Shown one piece after another: positions 45,469-54,000 of a DNA stretch of 64,000 nucleotides. This DNA comes from Vallitalea pronyensis. Its GTDB lineage: Bacteria > Bacillota > Clostridia > Lachnospirales > Vallitaleaceae. The notes beneath the pieces were generated by a model. The model was given only the letters and a program-made list of their open reading frames with translations, did no database searches and had not been told where the DNA came from. Numbering within the stretch: position 1 is the stretch's first letter; each line of letters opens with the position of its first letter. The DNA lies in the NCBI RefSeq assembly GCF_018141445.1, contig NZ_CP058649.1, forward strand, positions 2,375,001 to 2,439,000, given 5' to 3'. The translations under genes were made by a program, and so were the position numbers.

Positions 45469-46938
45469 ATGGATAATAAAGGATATACCCAATCACTTGA
45501 AAAACGTCTTCATCATGGTATGGAAGTCTTTCATATGGATATAGCTGACCCCATCCATTCACTGTCATTGGCATGTGAAACAACCATAAAAGCACCCATT
45601 AGGGTATGGCTGTATAATCCGACTGGTATATTTATCGGAGAAGTGAGTATGGGATATAGTCATTTTATTCCCTATGTCTATATATCCCGTGTAAAAGCGA
45701 CTATGAACGGCTTAGCCCATGACCTTATTGGCGGTAGCTATAAGGTGGTTATCTTCACCTACGAAGAGGAAGCAGCATTTGTAAAAGATGAGCTTATGGT
45801 CCGTTTTAACATAACCGTCAATGAAGATAAGGCCATTGATAAGGCATATCTTCAAGAAGAAGCATGGTATGGTGAAAACGGTGTGCGATTAGATTTTGAT
45901 CACTGTATCAAGGATGAAGCCAAGTATTATAAAGGCGATTTCCACGGACATAGTATATATTCGGATGGTAAAAACCAACCATCACAAGTGGCAAAAATTG
46001 TGCGGCAGCAAGGACTTGATTTTATAGCTCTAACAGAACATAACACCATTCCTTTTGGTTACAAGAAACTGGGCTGTTTACCTATTCCATCCTTTGAATT
46101 GACATTGGATATGGGGCATATGAACATACATGGTGTCCATCGATTAGCCTTTCCAGAACTTGTGCAATCCAGTCAAAATCCATATGATTTATTGCATCAA
46201 ACACTGGAAACTTATACCCCTACCGCAAATATTTCAATGAACCATATGTTTCTAGAACCTTGGCACTTTCAAGATGGTGATTTTGATATGCGGCGTATTC
46301 ATACCCTTGAAATCATCTGTGACCCAACCTATCCCACTTCTCCAGAAGCCAATGATAAAGCTGCTAGGTTCTTGGACTTTTTATGGGAAGCTGGTTTTAA
46401 AATCTATGGCATTGGGGGAAGTGATAGTCATAACCTGTACGAAGAACGTTATGAAGGTGCTTCTTTACCATCTGTCTATGGTGACCCTGCTACGTATGTT
46501 CATTGTCATGGGTTATCCATTAACCATGTCATTGATGGCATAAAACATGGTCATTGCTACGTGGCAAGATTTGTACAATTGGATATAAATATTATGCATG
46601 AAACGTATTTACCAGGGCAGCAAATAGGTGATGATGTACGTGAACTGACTTATCAAATAAAGGTCAAAAATTGTTGTAGCACGTATAGGGGGCGATTCAT
46701 TTGTAACGGCAGAGTCATAAAACAGCAAATGATCTCCAAAAAAAATTCAACCATGAAGCTGACCATCATCTTATCTGAAGACCCCTTTTGGCTACGATTT
46801 GGATTATACGATGAAGATGGACATGTTATTGCTTATGTGAACCCTATTTATAACAAGTTAAATGAAATAGCCGAAACAAAGTTAAGTCAATTACTAGAAA
46901 AGTTTGGTGAACAATATGATAAAAGGTATATTATTTGA
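45469..46938 (+). CDS. PHP-domain metallohydrolase (CehA/McbA-like)
   Basis: A 489-residue protein. The first 150 residues form a beta-rich domain. A PHP metal-dependent phosphoesterase domain follows, with GDFHGHSIYSDGKN (about residue 158), IALTEHNT and the later GSDSHNLYE, giving the clustered histidine and aspartate ligands of a trinuclear metal centre. Such CehA/McbA-type enzymes cleave phosphate or carbamate esters. There is no signal peptide. It overlaps the next gene by 23 bases and follows the binding-protein gene by 14, so it is part of the same operon. Confidence 0.87.
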   Translation: MDNKGYTQSLEKRLHHGMEVFHMDIADPIHSLSLACETTIKAPIRVWLYNPTGIFIGEVSMGYSHFIPYVYISRVKATMNGLAHDLIGGSYKVVIFTYEEEAAFVKDELMVRFNITVNEDKAIDKAYLQEEAWYGENGVRLDFDHCIKDEAKYYKGDFHGHSIYSDGKNQPSQVAKIVRQQGLDFIALTEHNTIPFGYKKLGCLPIPSFELTLDMGHMNIHGVHRLAFPELVQSSQNPYDLLHQTLETYTPTANISMNHMFLEPWHFQDGDFDMRRIHTLEIICDPTYPTSPEANDKAARFLDFLWEAGFKIYGIGGSDSHNLYEERYEGASLPSVYGDPATYVHCHGLSINHVIDGIKHGHCYVARFVQLDINIMHETYLPGQQIGDDVRELTYQIKVKNCCSTYRGRFICNGRVIKQQMISKKNSTMKLTIILSEDPFWLRFGLYDEDGHVIAYVNPIYNKLNEIAETKLSQLLEKFGEQYDKRYII

Positions 46939-47629
46939 CAAAGATGGTACGCTCATTGAATTTATGGTCATGTGGCATCAGGTGATGACCTATATATTTG
47001 ATGAACTGGAACATGTGTTTCATATGGACAATGATACACTTACAGCGTTAAAGCATCTTTCTGGCTATGGTCCAGAAGGGTTTCAAAAAGAAAGCATGAT
47101 CCAATATGTATCAACCACAGACATCATCCGTCAATGGTATCAGGTCATGACCAATGATTCACAACCAGCGTCTATTACAAGAAAACAACTGATGAAACTA
47201 TTTGAAAAGCATGCTGTAAGAAAAGATATTCCAATTCAAGTTCTTGAAGGGGTCGAACGTTTATTACAGGATTTGAAAAGTGAAGGTTATTATCTTGGTA
47301 TCGCCACTGCTGATACCTTAGAATCGGCAGAGTATAGTTTGAAAAAAGCAGGCATATATGATTACTTTCATTATATAGGTGCTGATGATGGTCAATATGA
47401 AGCAAAGCCATCACCTCAGATGGCACATGCGTTCTGTCAGCAGATGGCTATATCTCCAGAAGCCTTATTAATCGTTGGTGATAGTGTGACGGATATGATG
47501 TTTGCTCAGAATTCAGGTGCACATTTTATTGGTTTGGAAACACCCTATAACGATTCCAATCAATTTATACATAACCAGTATCCTACTGTTGATAAGATCT
47601 ATAAAATTATGGATCGTCTTAAATACTAG
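46916..47629 (+). CDS. HAD-superfamily phosphatase (phosphoglycolate phosphatase-like)
   Basis: A 237-residue HAD hydrolase with a helical cap. Motif I is LFDKDGTL (residue 6), motif II GIATADTLESAE and motif IV LIVGDSVTDMMFAQNSG. It resembles the phosphoglycolate phosphatase/beta-phosphoglucomutase group. The ATG at 46916 lies inside the end of the PHP gene, a coupling that suggests the two phosphatases act on successive products of the imported compound. An in-frame TTG four codons earlier is less likely. Confidence 0.88.
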   Translation: MIKGILFDKDGTLIEFMVMWHQVMTYIFDELEHVFHMDNDTLTALKHLSGYGPEGFQKESMIQYVSTTDIIRQWYQVMTNDSQPASITRKQLMKLFEKHAVRKDIPIQVLEGVERLLQDLKSEGYYLGIATADTLESAEYSLKKAGIYDYFHYIGADDGQYEAKPSPQMAHAFCQQMAISPEALLIVGDSVTDMMFAQNSGAHFIGLETPYNDSNQFIHNQYPTVDKIYKIMDRLKY

Positions 47630-47640
47630 TACCATTTTAA

Positions 47641-47677
47641 AAGAAGCCTGTCTCTTATGGGATAAGGCTTTTTTTTC
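47641..47677 (+). terminator. Rho-independent terminator after the ABC/PHP/HAD operon
   Basis: AAGCCT pairs with AGGCTT, with inner TCTC/GGGA pairing, and eight T residues follow. Confidence 0.85.
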
Positions 47678-47876
47678 GTTATAATGCGTTCCATAGATAG
47701 GATTGAAAAATTAATGAATTGTATGTATAATATGCGGTATAATGAGAGCTATAGGAATAACGGAGATACCCATAAAAAATTGGTTAACTTAAGGAACATA
47801 TGAGGAAGGATATTAAGGGTTTCATGTCGAATACACTAATAGGATTGTGTAAAAAAATAGATAGGATGTGAATGGT

Positions 47877-48812
47877 ATGGCCATTACTTTACTACAAGAA
47901 GCTTTAATGTACTCTGTATATTTTGCACCCCGTGGACGTAAGCGGATATTAAATTTAGGGCATCAGATCTCTCAAAGGTATTTAAGTCCATTAGATAAAT
48001 TAATCGGTTTTGTAGGCGATTCTGGAGCAGGTAAGTCGGTAATTATTAAGGGTATGTTTCCAGGGCTTGAGCTGACCAATGATGACGATGGTGTCAACGT
48101 AAGACCATTGCCATTATTAGATGGTTCCGATACAGGATTTTTTAGCAGTCATACGTATCATATAGATGTACGGTTTGAGTCGGCATTCACACAGATGTAT
48201 ATCTTAGCGGATGCCATAAAAGAGGCTGTTAAAAATGGTAAAAGGGTTATTGTGGAGCATTTTGAGTTGGTGTACCCTTATTTGAATATGAATGCTGAGA
48301 TCATCATTGGTATTGGTGAAGAAGTCATTGTGACAAGGCCAAGTATTTTTGGTCCATGTCCTGAAAACGTTGCTAATATTGTGCATAAATCCATTAAATA
48401 CAGACGGATGGCCCATACAGCCGAGGACCTTACAGGCTATGTTTTGGAAAAAGAATTTGGATTTGAGCATTGTGAAGGGCATAATGATGTGAAGCACGGA
48501 TTTGTATTAGAGTTTGATACGAAGCCTAACATTGATATTGAAGCATTGGAAAAGAAAACCTTGGCATTAATTAATCAGAACCTTGACATATGTTATGTGG
48601 ATGATAATCATATCAACATTGGTGGTCAAGAAAAATTTGAGTGTACGGGTCCAAGGATTCACCTAAAAAATTCAGGAGAAATAGAGAACTTCCAACTGGT
48701 TAAAGAACTTAAGTATAGCCCAATGACGAAGTTGTACGCCTTAATTGGCATTGTTGGCTATGGTTCTCCAACCAATGTTAATGCTCTGAACAGTATAAGT
48801 TACAGCAATTAA
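47877..48812 (+). CDS. P-loop NTPase of unknown function, possible AlaX-like middle part
   Basis: A 311-residue protein. A clear Walker A, GFVGDSGAGKS, is near residue 47, with VEHFELVYPYL perhaps serving as the kinase-type acidic residue, so the N-terminal half looks like a small kinase or ATPase. The middle, RRMAHTAEDLTGYVLEKEFG...VKHGFVLEFD, resembles the second additional domain of alanyl/threonyl-tRNA synthetases and AlaX proteins, but the second zinc histidine of HxxxH is Asp here. I do not recognise the complete family. The ATG at 47877 follows AGGATG; an in-frame GTG lies inside that site. No operon partner. Confidence 0.75.
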   Translation: MAITLLQEALMYSVYFAPRGRKRILNLGHQISQRYLSPLDKLIGFVGDSGAGKSVIIKGMFPGLELTNDDDGVNVRPLPLLDGSDTGFFSSHTYHIDVRFESAFTQMYILADAIKEAVKNGKRVIVEHFELVYPYLNMNAEIIIGIGEEVIVTRPSIFGPCPENVANIVHKSIKYRRMAHTAEDLTGYVLEKEFGFEHCEGHNDVKHGFVLEFDTKPNIDIEALEKKTLALINQNLDICYVDDNHINIGGQEKFECTGPRIHLKNSGEIENFQLVKELKYSPMTKLYALIGIVGYGSPTNVNALNSISYSN

Positions 48813-48830
48813 TTCAGCAATATGTTTTAT

Positions 48831-48914
48831 CTTATAGGAAACGCCCATGAAATTAACATATGCAATAGAAGGGTTTTCCTATGTAGTAAGGATACTTCTT
48901 AACAAAACAACTGG
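48831..48914 (+). repeat. Dispersed hairpin repeat, copy A
   Basis: The sequence starts CTTATAGGAAACGCCC and contains ATGAAATTAACATATG, AATAGAAGGGTTTTCC and GGATACTTCTTAAC. It aligns over its whole length with 59034-59120. ATAGGAAA can pair with the later TTTTCCTAT, so a transcript would fold. It lies in an intergenic region. Confidence 0.75.
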
Positions 48915-49059
48915 CTTTCCAAGGCGCCATGTAATTGCTTTGTTTCAAGGTTCAAATTGGTACTTGTAATGGTATAATTTTCATGCTATTATATTAAATA
49001 AGAGTTTTATCATTAAAACCCTTATTTATGTGATATAAATCGTGAAAGGAGGTCATAAT

Positions 49060-49134
49060 ATGTTTAACCAAACAGGAAGCAAATTAATAAAAGCACACAA
49101 CATATTGTCTAATGGCCTACAGAAAAGTTATTAA
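49060..49134 (+). CDS. Possible 24-residue leader peptide
   Basis: A 24-codon reading frame (MFNQTGSKLIKAHNILSNGL and four more residues) begins after a very strong AAAGGAGG site. It has no membrane segment and no run of identical codons. It ends 25 bases before the first of two mutually complementary hairpins and about 150 bases before the large GNAT-fusion gene, the position of a leader peptide. Only the ribosome binding site and position support it. Confidence 0.4.
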   Translation: MFNQTGSKLIKAHNILSNGLQKSY

Positions 49135-49159
49135 AATTAAGGTATCCTTATACCTATAA

Positions 49160-49234
49160 GCTGTAGGAATAGCTACAGCATATCTATACGTACATGTTAG
49201 AACAATGGCTGTAGCTAGATGCTACAGCTTTTTT
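49160..49234 (+). promoter_or_regulatory. Attenuator-like tandem hairpins with terminator
   Basis: Four complementary arms are present: GCTGTAG (49160-49166), GCTACAGC (49172-49179), GCTGTAGC (49208-49215) and GCTACAGC (49221-49228), the last followed by six T residues. Arms 3 and 4 make a rho-independent terminator with an 8-bp stem; arms 2 and 3 can pair equally well and would prevent it; arms 1 and 2 pair by 7. This is the classical attenuator arrangement. It lies about 45 bases before the GNAT-fusion start. The signal that chooses between forms is not visible. Confidence 0.6.
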
Positions 49235-49280
49235 GATGCTTTTTTTAGGCCGAAACATGATTGAAGGGGGCAGTAAAGCA

Positions 49281-52200
49281 ATGAATGATATTAAGATTGT
49301 CATGTATGAACATGGTTACGCACAACCTCTTGCGGATATGTGGAATAAAAGTGGTGAAAACTGGGGTGGAGAGGATGTCATTAAGACTGCTGAAGACATC
49401 ATCAATGAAAATGAAAGTATGGGTAACATCTGTGCTTACCTTGCCCTAGATGGGGAGGAAGTCGTAGGTTACTGTAGTTTTTCAGAGTACAAACAGGATG
49501 AAGGTGCTTCTTATATACCTTTACTGAATGTACGACCAGACTGCATTGGTAAAAAAATAGGTAAAAAACTTGTACTGGAATGTGTGAACAAGGCTATGGG
49601 TGAGAAATGGCCTCGTTTAGATCTCTATACGTGGCAAGGCAATGATAAAGCTGTACCTTTATATAAAAAATGTGGTTTCTTCTGGGAAAACAGAGACGAT
49701 AGTACACATCTCATGAACTTTATCCCTTATGTGATGCGCACAGAAGCTGTTAAAGAATTTTTTGAGGTGTTTGACTGGTATAAAGATAACAAGCGAGATA
49801 TAAAGGTTGAATGCGATGGACGTCTAGAAGGTGATTTTGACTACTTTGATTATCGATGGGAAAAGGATGGTCTTAATCTGGCCATGGAATTTGAAAGAAG
49901 AGGTAGAGGGTTAACATGTATCAAAACCAATGATTACCTTATACGTGCACGTGTAACCAAACAAAACCTTGTCAGTGGTAGAGATTATGACATCACTTAT
50001 GAAGTGGTGAACATCAGTGGTAAGCCACTACATGTTGCCATTGAGGGTGTGGAAGATAAAAACATTGCCTTTGATTTTGAGTATGCTGGTGATATAAAAG
50101 GCCAAGAAAAGATAGTGGCAAATTATCATCTAGATGCCATCGATGAACCACAAGATAAATGGAAAACACATCCCTGTGTGACAGCTCAAGTGACTATTAA
50201 TGGGCAAAAAGCACTTTTCAAAGTAGGGATTAACCCCAAATTACCCATAAAAATGGCTATTGGCGATCAAGAAAACCCAAGGGTTATAGGTGAAAACACC
50301 TGTTATGTGGACATTGAGAATGGTTTTGATGAAGAGATGACCATGACCTGTCGCTTAGCCAGCACAGATGTTGTGACCTTTGATGAGCCAGAGATAACAT
50401 GCACAATAAAGGCATCTGAAAAAGTATCCATTCCCGTTAAATGTCAGGTATTAACCTATGGTTTTTATAATCAAATGATTGATGTGGTCATCAACACAAA
50501 AAATGAAACATTAGAGCATCAAGCCAAATTAAGAGGTGCTTTTCGAGGACGACATGGTAGGTATCATGGTGAAGATGAGAAAAATTATTTTATTTATAAC
50601 GGTTCTTATTGTGTCAATTTATTTAAGAAAAATAACGCCCTCTCATTAAAACGTTTAGGTGGTCATGAAAAGGATGCGTTATATATCATCGTACCCCTAT
50701 TAGGAAAACCTTACTTTAATGAGTTGGAAAATAAAAAACCAGAATATGTGGAACTGATTTCAAAAGAGACCAGTGAAATGATGAAAGCACATTATCCATT
50801 AGAAAAGAAATCAGGTATTGAATTAGATGTATGCATAGAGTTACTTGAAGAGGGTATTATAAATACCTTTGTGGAAATAGTAAACGTTACAGATGACCAT
50901 AACTTTGATACACTATATGTCACACAACAGTTCTATCAATTATGTTACAATTCACATCTGCCTTATGATGGAAGCATTATGCGAACACCTAATGCTGATG
51001 GTATGTTGCCCTATAAATGGGATAGTAATAAGCTAGATGAACCTTGGGTATTTAGCCAATATGAAGGTACCAGGTGCATTGGTTGGGACCCGAGTATGAA
51101 CGTTACTTTGAATCATGTATTTCTTTCTCTTGAAACGGAGATAAAGGATTTAAAACCGGGTGAAGGTTTTGTAACCCAACCTGTTACTTGTGCAGTTGAC
51201 GCATTTGATACATGGCAAGCATTTCGACGTTACATGGGGCATACCACGCCTGTCGATCCCGTAAAACAAGATTTTCAGTGTGTTGTTAATGATAACAATC
51301 CATTTATTGAAGAAAGTAAAGTAGCCATTACCTTTGAAGAAGCTAAGAAGATTCCCATAGAAGGAAAAGTAAATGCCATATCGCAAATGGGTGCCTTTGG
51401 TCCTATGGAACAGAAGTTAACCTATACCGATAACAAAGCAGCCTTCACATTGTCTTATAATAAGGTGCCAGAAATGGATGTGTTGCACATGGACATTGAT
51501 ACCATTAACAAGTGCATTAGCCGTGAGAAAGCAATCTTTTTTAAAGGTTCAGATGCGGTTGTTACAGAATCCTATATGGAACATGATGTGGAAGTATATA
51601 AGGTAAGTAACGGGCTTGTGACCATGAAATCAGCACCAAGCTTTGCATCGGGTATCTATTCCTTATCCTATAAAGGTCATGAGTGGCTGGATTCTAGTTT
51701 TCCAACACCTGCTATTAAAGGATGGTGGAACTATTGGACTGGTGGTATGCATACGAAGCCAGAAAAATTAAGTTATGCATCTGCTTATGAAGAGGTAAAG
51801 CATGCAGAATTTGTTCATCAGAAGGATAATATGGGGAACATGTGGTCGGGTATTAAAACCACCTTATCCATAGATAAACAAAAAGAATTGAAAGGTATTG
51901 TCATTGAAGAATACTTCCTACTATTACCAGGTGTACCTGTTATCTGCCAATATGCAGTGATTACCCAAAATATGGATAAGTATCTTCTAGGGGAAAAAGC
52001 CATTCGATTGATGTTTATCAAAGCAGGTGATGACGTAAAAGATAATTATGTATGGGGTGATAACAGAGGTCAGAAAGAGATGTATCGGTGCATGGGTTCT
52101 GAATTTGACTTTTATGTTAAAAAATACATGATTCATGGTTCTAACAAGCAAGATTACTTGATGACACGTCTGTTATCAGAAGGGAACATACATGAATTCT

Positions 52201-52358
52201 ACCATACCAATGGTGTTAATTTTACAGAAGACTTTCATAAACTAAACATGCCTCATGGCACAAAAAAAGCGACGAAACCTTCTTTTATCCTATTTTCTAA
52301 AGACATGTTAGATGATGTGGTCCTTGAAGACCTCTATGGCATTCAATTTGATGTATAA
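49281..52358 (+). CDS. GNAT acetyltransferase fused to a very large unknown region
   Basis: A 1,025-residue protein. Residues about 1-150 are a GNAT acetyltransferase (LLNVRPDCIGKKIGKKLVLECVNKA is the acetyl-CoA loop; then VPLYKKCGFFWENRD). The remaining 870 residues contain strand-rich segments in which several immunoglobulin-like or CARDB-like units can be guessed (about 250-460), then a region I do not recognise with LPYKWDSN, WNYWTGGMHTKP and a C-terminal catalytic-looking part. There is no signal peptide. The ATG at 49281 follows AGGGGG. It is read with an amidohydrolase and a second GNAT and sits behind an attenuator-like leader. The role of the C-terminal part is unknown. Confidence 0.8.
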   Translation: MNDIKIVMYEHGYAQPLADMWNKSGENWGGEDVIKTAEDIINENESMGNICAYLALDGEEVVGYCSFSEYKQDEGASYIPLLNVRPDCIGKKIGKKLVLECVNKAMGEKWPRLDLYTWQGNDKAVPLYKKCGFFWENRDDSTHLMNFIPYVMRTEAVKEFFEVFDWYKDNKRDIKVECDGRLEGDFDYFDYRWEKDGLNLAMEFERRGRGLTCIKTNDYLIRARVTKQNLVSGRDYDITYEVVNISGKPLHVAIEGVEDKNIAFDFEYAGDIKGQEKIVANYHLDAIDEPQDKWKTHPCVTAQVTINGQKALFKVGINPKLPIKMAIGDQENPRVIGENTCYVDIENGFDEEMTMTCRLASTDVVTFDEPEITCTIKASEKVSIPVKCQVLTYGFYNQMIDVVINTKNETLEHQAKLRGAFRGRHGRYHGEDEKNYFIYNGSYCVNLFKKNNALSLKRLGGHEKDALYIIVPLLGKPYFNELENKKPEYVELISKETSEMMKAHYPLEKKSGIELDVCIELLEEGIINTFVEIVNVTDDHNFDTLYVTQQFYQLCYNSHLPYDGSIMRTPNADGMLPYKWDSNKLDEPWVFSQYEGTRCIGWDPSMNVTLNHVFLSLETEIKDLKPGEGFVTQPVTCAVDAFDTWQAFRRYMGHTTPVDPVKQDFQCVVNDNNPFIEESKVAITFEEAKKIPIEGKVNAISQMGAFGPMEQKLTYTDNKAAFTLSYNKVPEMDVLHMDIDTINKCISREKAIFFKGSDAVVTESYMEHDVEVYKVSNGLVTMKSAPSFASGIYSLSYKGHEWLDSSFPTPAIKGWWNYWTGGMHTKPEKLSYASAYEEVKHAEFVHQKDNMGNMWSGIKTTLSIDKQKELKGIVIEEYFLLLPGVPVICQYAVITQNMDKYLLGEKAIRLMFIKAGDDVKDNYVWGDNRGQKEMYRCMGSEFDFYVKKYMIHGSNKQDYLMTRLLSEGNIHEFYHTNGVNFTEDFHKLNMPHGTKKATKPSFILFSKDMLDDVVLEDLYGIQFDV

Positions 52359-52410
52359 ATGGTTAACGTATCATGTGTAACCACGTAAGTCTAAAATTAA
52401 GGGGGCAGCA

Positions 52411-53268
52411 ATGAAGATAATTGATGCACACATTCATTTTTCAAATATTAAAGTATTTCGAGAGACAGCCGATGTTTTATCCCGTGTGAATTATACCTAT
52501 AAGGGTCACATGGATACTTTCAAAAAAAATAATGTGGTGGCTACTGTTGCTATGGGCCTTCAAGAAATCAGGGAAGATCACTTCCCTGATTCTGACTGTC
52601 CAAATCCAATGGTCTGTGATCTGGATAGTAGGCAGCCAGCAAACATGTACACCTGTCTAGGCATTAATCCAGCAAGACTTGCAGGTGATTTAAAAAGTCA
52701 GGAACTTCATCATATTGAAATTGGATTAAAAGAACAGTACACAATTGGCCTAAAAATCTATGCAGGCTATTATCACTACCATATCTATGATGACATCTAT
52801 CAACCCATCTACCGTTTAGCAGCCAAATACCAAGTACCTGTCGTTATTCACACAGGAGATACCTATTCAGAACAAGGCATATTGAAATACGCTCATCCTT
52901 TGAACGTAGATGAATTAGCCGTTGCTAATCGTGATGTCACCTTTGTGATTGCTCATATTGGTGATCCATGGGTCATGGATTGTGCAGAAGTCGTTTATAA
53001 AAACGCTAATGTCTACGCAGATCTATCCGGGCTCATTGTAGGTGATCGCCAACAAGTAGAGCGTATGGCAGGAAAAAAACATTTTGTGGACCATCTTAAA
53101 AGAGCCCTTGTATATACGGATAACTATAAAAAATTCATATTCGGGTCGGATTGGCCCCTTGTGGATCTGAATGCTTACATAGCCTTCATTAAGGGGCTTA
53201 TTCCAGAAGCACATCATGAAGATGTCTTTTATAAAACAGCTGGTAAAATTTTTAATATAAACCTTTAA
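52411..53268 (+). CDS. Amidohydrolase-family metal-dependent hydrolase
   Basis: A 285-residue TIM-barrel hydrolase of the amidohydrolase_2 type. Metal ligands are visible in DAHIHFSN (residue 5), VVIHTGDTY (near 145), IAHIGDPW (near 175) and FGSDWPLVD (near 250). It could hydrolyse or decarboxylate a small cyclic or amide substrate. AGGGGGC precedes the ATG. It follows the GNAT-fusion gene by about 50 bases and probably shares its transcript, which suggests modification and hydrolysis of the same small compound. Confidence 0.88.
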   Translation: MKIIDAHIHFSNIKVFRETADVLSRVNYTYKGHMDTFKKNNVVATVAMGLQEIREDHFPDSDCPNPMVCDLDSRQPANMYTCLGINPARLAGDLKSQELHHIEIGLKEQYTIGLKIYAGYYHYHIYDDIYQPIYRLAAKYQVPVVIHTGDTYSEQGILKYAHPLNVDELAVANRDVTFVIAHIGDPWVMDCAEVVYKNANVYADLSGLIVGDRQQVERMAGKKHFVDHLKRALVYTDNYKKFIFGSDWPLVDLNAYIAFIKGLIPEAHHEDVFYKTAGKIFNINL

Positions 53269-53333
53269 ACATGACGATGATATAGGTGAGATAAGCATGA
53301 TGACTAACATATAAAACATAAGGAGTGTTGAGC

Positions 53334-53855
53334 ATGGAGATACGTTTTGAAGAGATTGATAAAAAGCAGATTAAGCCTTTTGAATATATAGCCAAATGGA
53401 GTAACGACCCAGAAATTAAATATCTGATAGGCGCTAATTTTTCAGAAGAAGAGATGCCGGATGTGACCAAGGAACAGATTCACACCAATGCTAATAAGGA
53501 TCATAAAAAATATATCTATTTAATATTGGATGGAGATGAGCCCATTGGTGATTTATCCATTACCATTGACCCACCTCATTTAAACAAAAAAGAAGAACAT
53601 ACAGGATGGATTAGCATCTGTATTGGTGAAGGCAGTTATCGTGGAAAAGGTGTTGCTTTTCAAGCCATGATTTTTTTAGAAGAAACATGTAAAGCACTGG
53701 GACTGAAGCGTATTGAACTAGGTGTTTTTGAATACAATGAAAGAGCCAGGGCCTTTTATGAAAAATTGGGATACAAGACCTTTGCTCGTATTGAGGATTT
53801 CGTTTATTTTGATGGTAAATGGCGTGCAGATATACGTATGGAAAAATATTTATAA
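53334..53855 (+). CDS. GNAT-family N-acetyltransferase
   Basis: A 173-residue GNAT protein. ISICIGEGSYRGKGVAFQAMIFL is the acetyl-CoA loop (RGxG near residue 103), followed by LGVFEYNERARAFYEKLGY, the classical motif B. It resembles the RimJ/L-like group acting on amines or peptide N-termini. The ATG at 53334 is eight bases after AAGGAG. It is the third gene of the group behind the attenuator-like leader. Confidence 0.9.
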   Translation: MEIRFEEIDKKQIKPFEYIAKWSNDPEIKYLIGANFSEEEMPDVTKEQIHTNANKDHKKYIYLILDGDEPIGDLSITIDPPHLNKKEEHTGWISICIGEGSYRGKGVAFQAMIFLEETCKALGLKRIELGVFEYNERARAFYEKLGYKTFARIEDFVYFDGKWRADIRMEKYL

Positions 53856-54000
53856 ATTAATTTCATTTTTTTGGAACTTTTTAAAATACTTTCCGTCTAA
53901 AAAGATATAACACCATATAAGAGACTTTTGGCGTGCTTAAAATCATGTTAAGAAGCACGTTGCCTTATACGTATGAACCACAAGGAAAGGGGAAAGAAAA

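Noticed and set aside
49141-49234. T-box riboswitch before the GNAT-fusion gene
   Set aside because: No specifier loop, AG bulge or conserved TGGN antiterminator sequence is visible; the structure is only two complementary hairpins.
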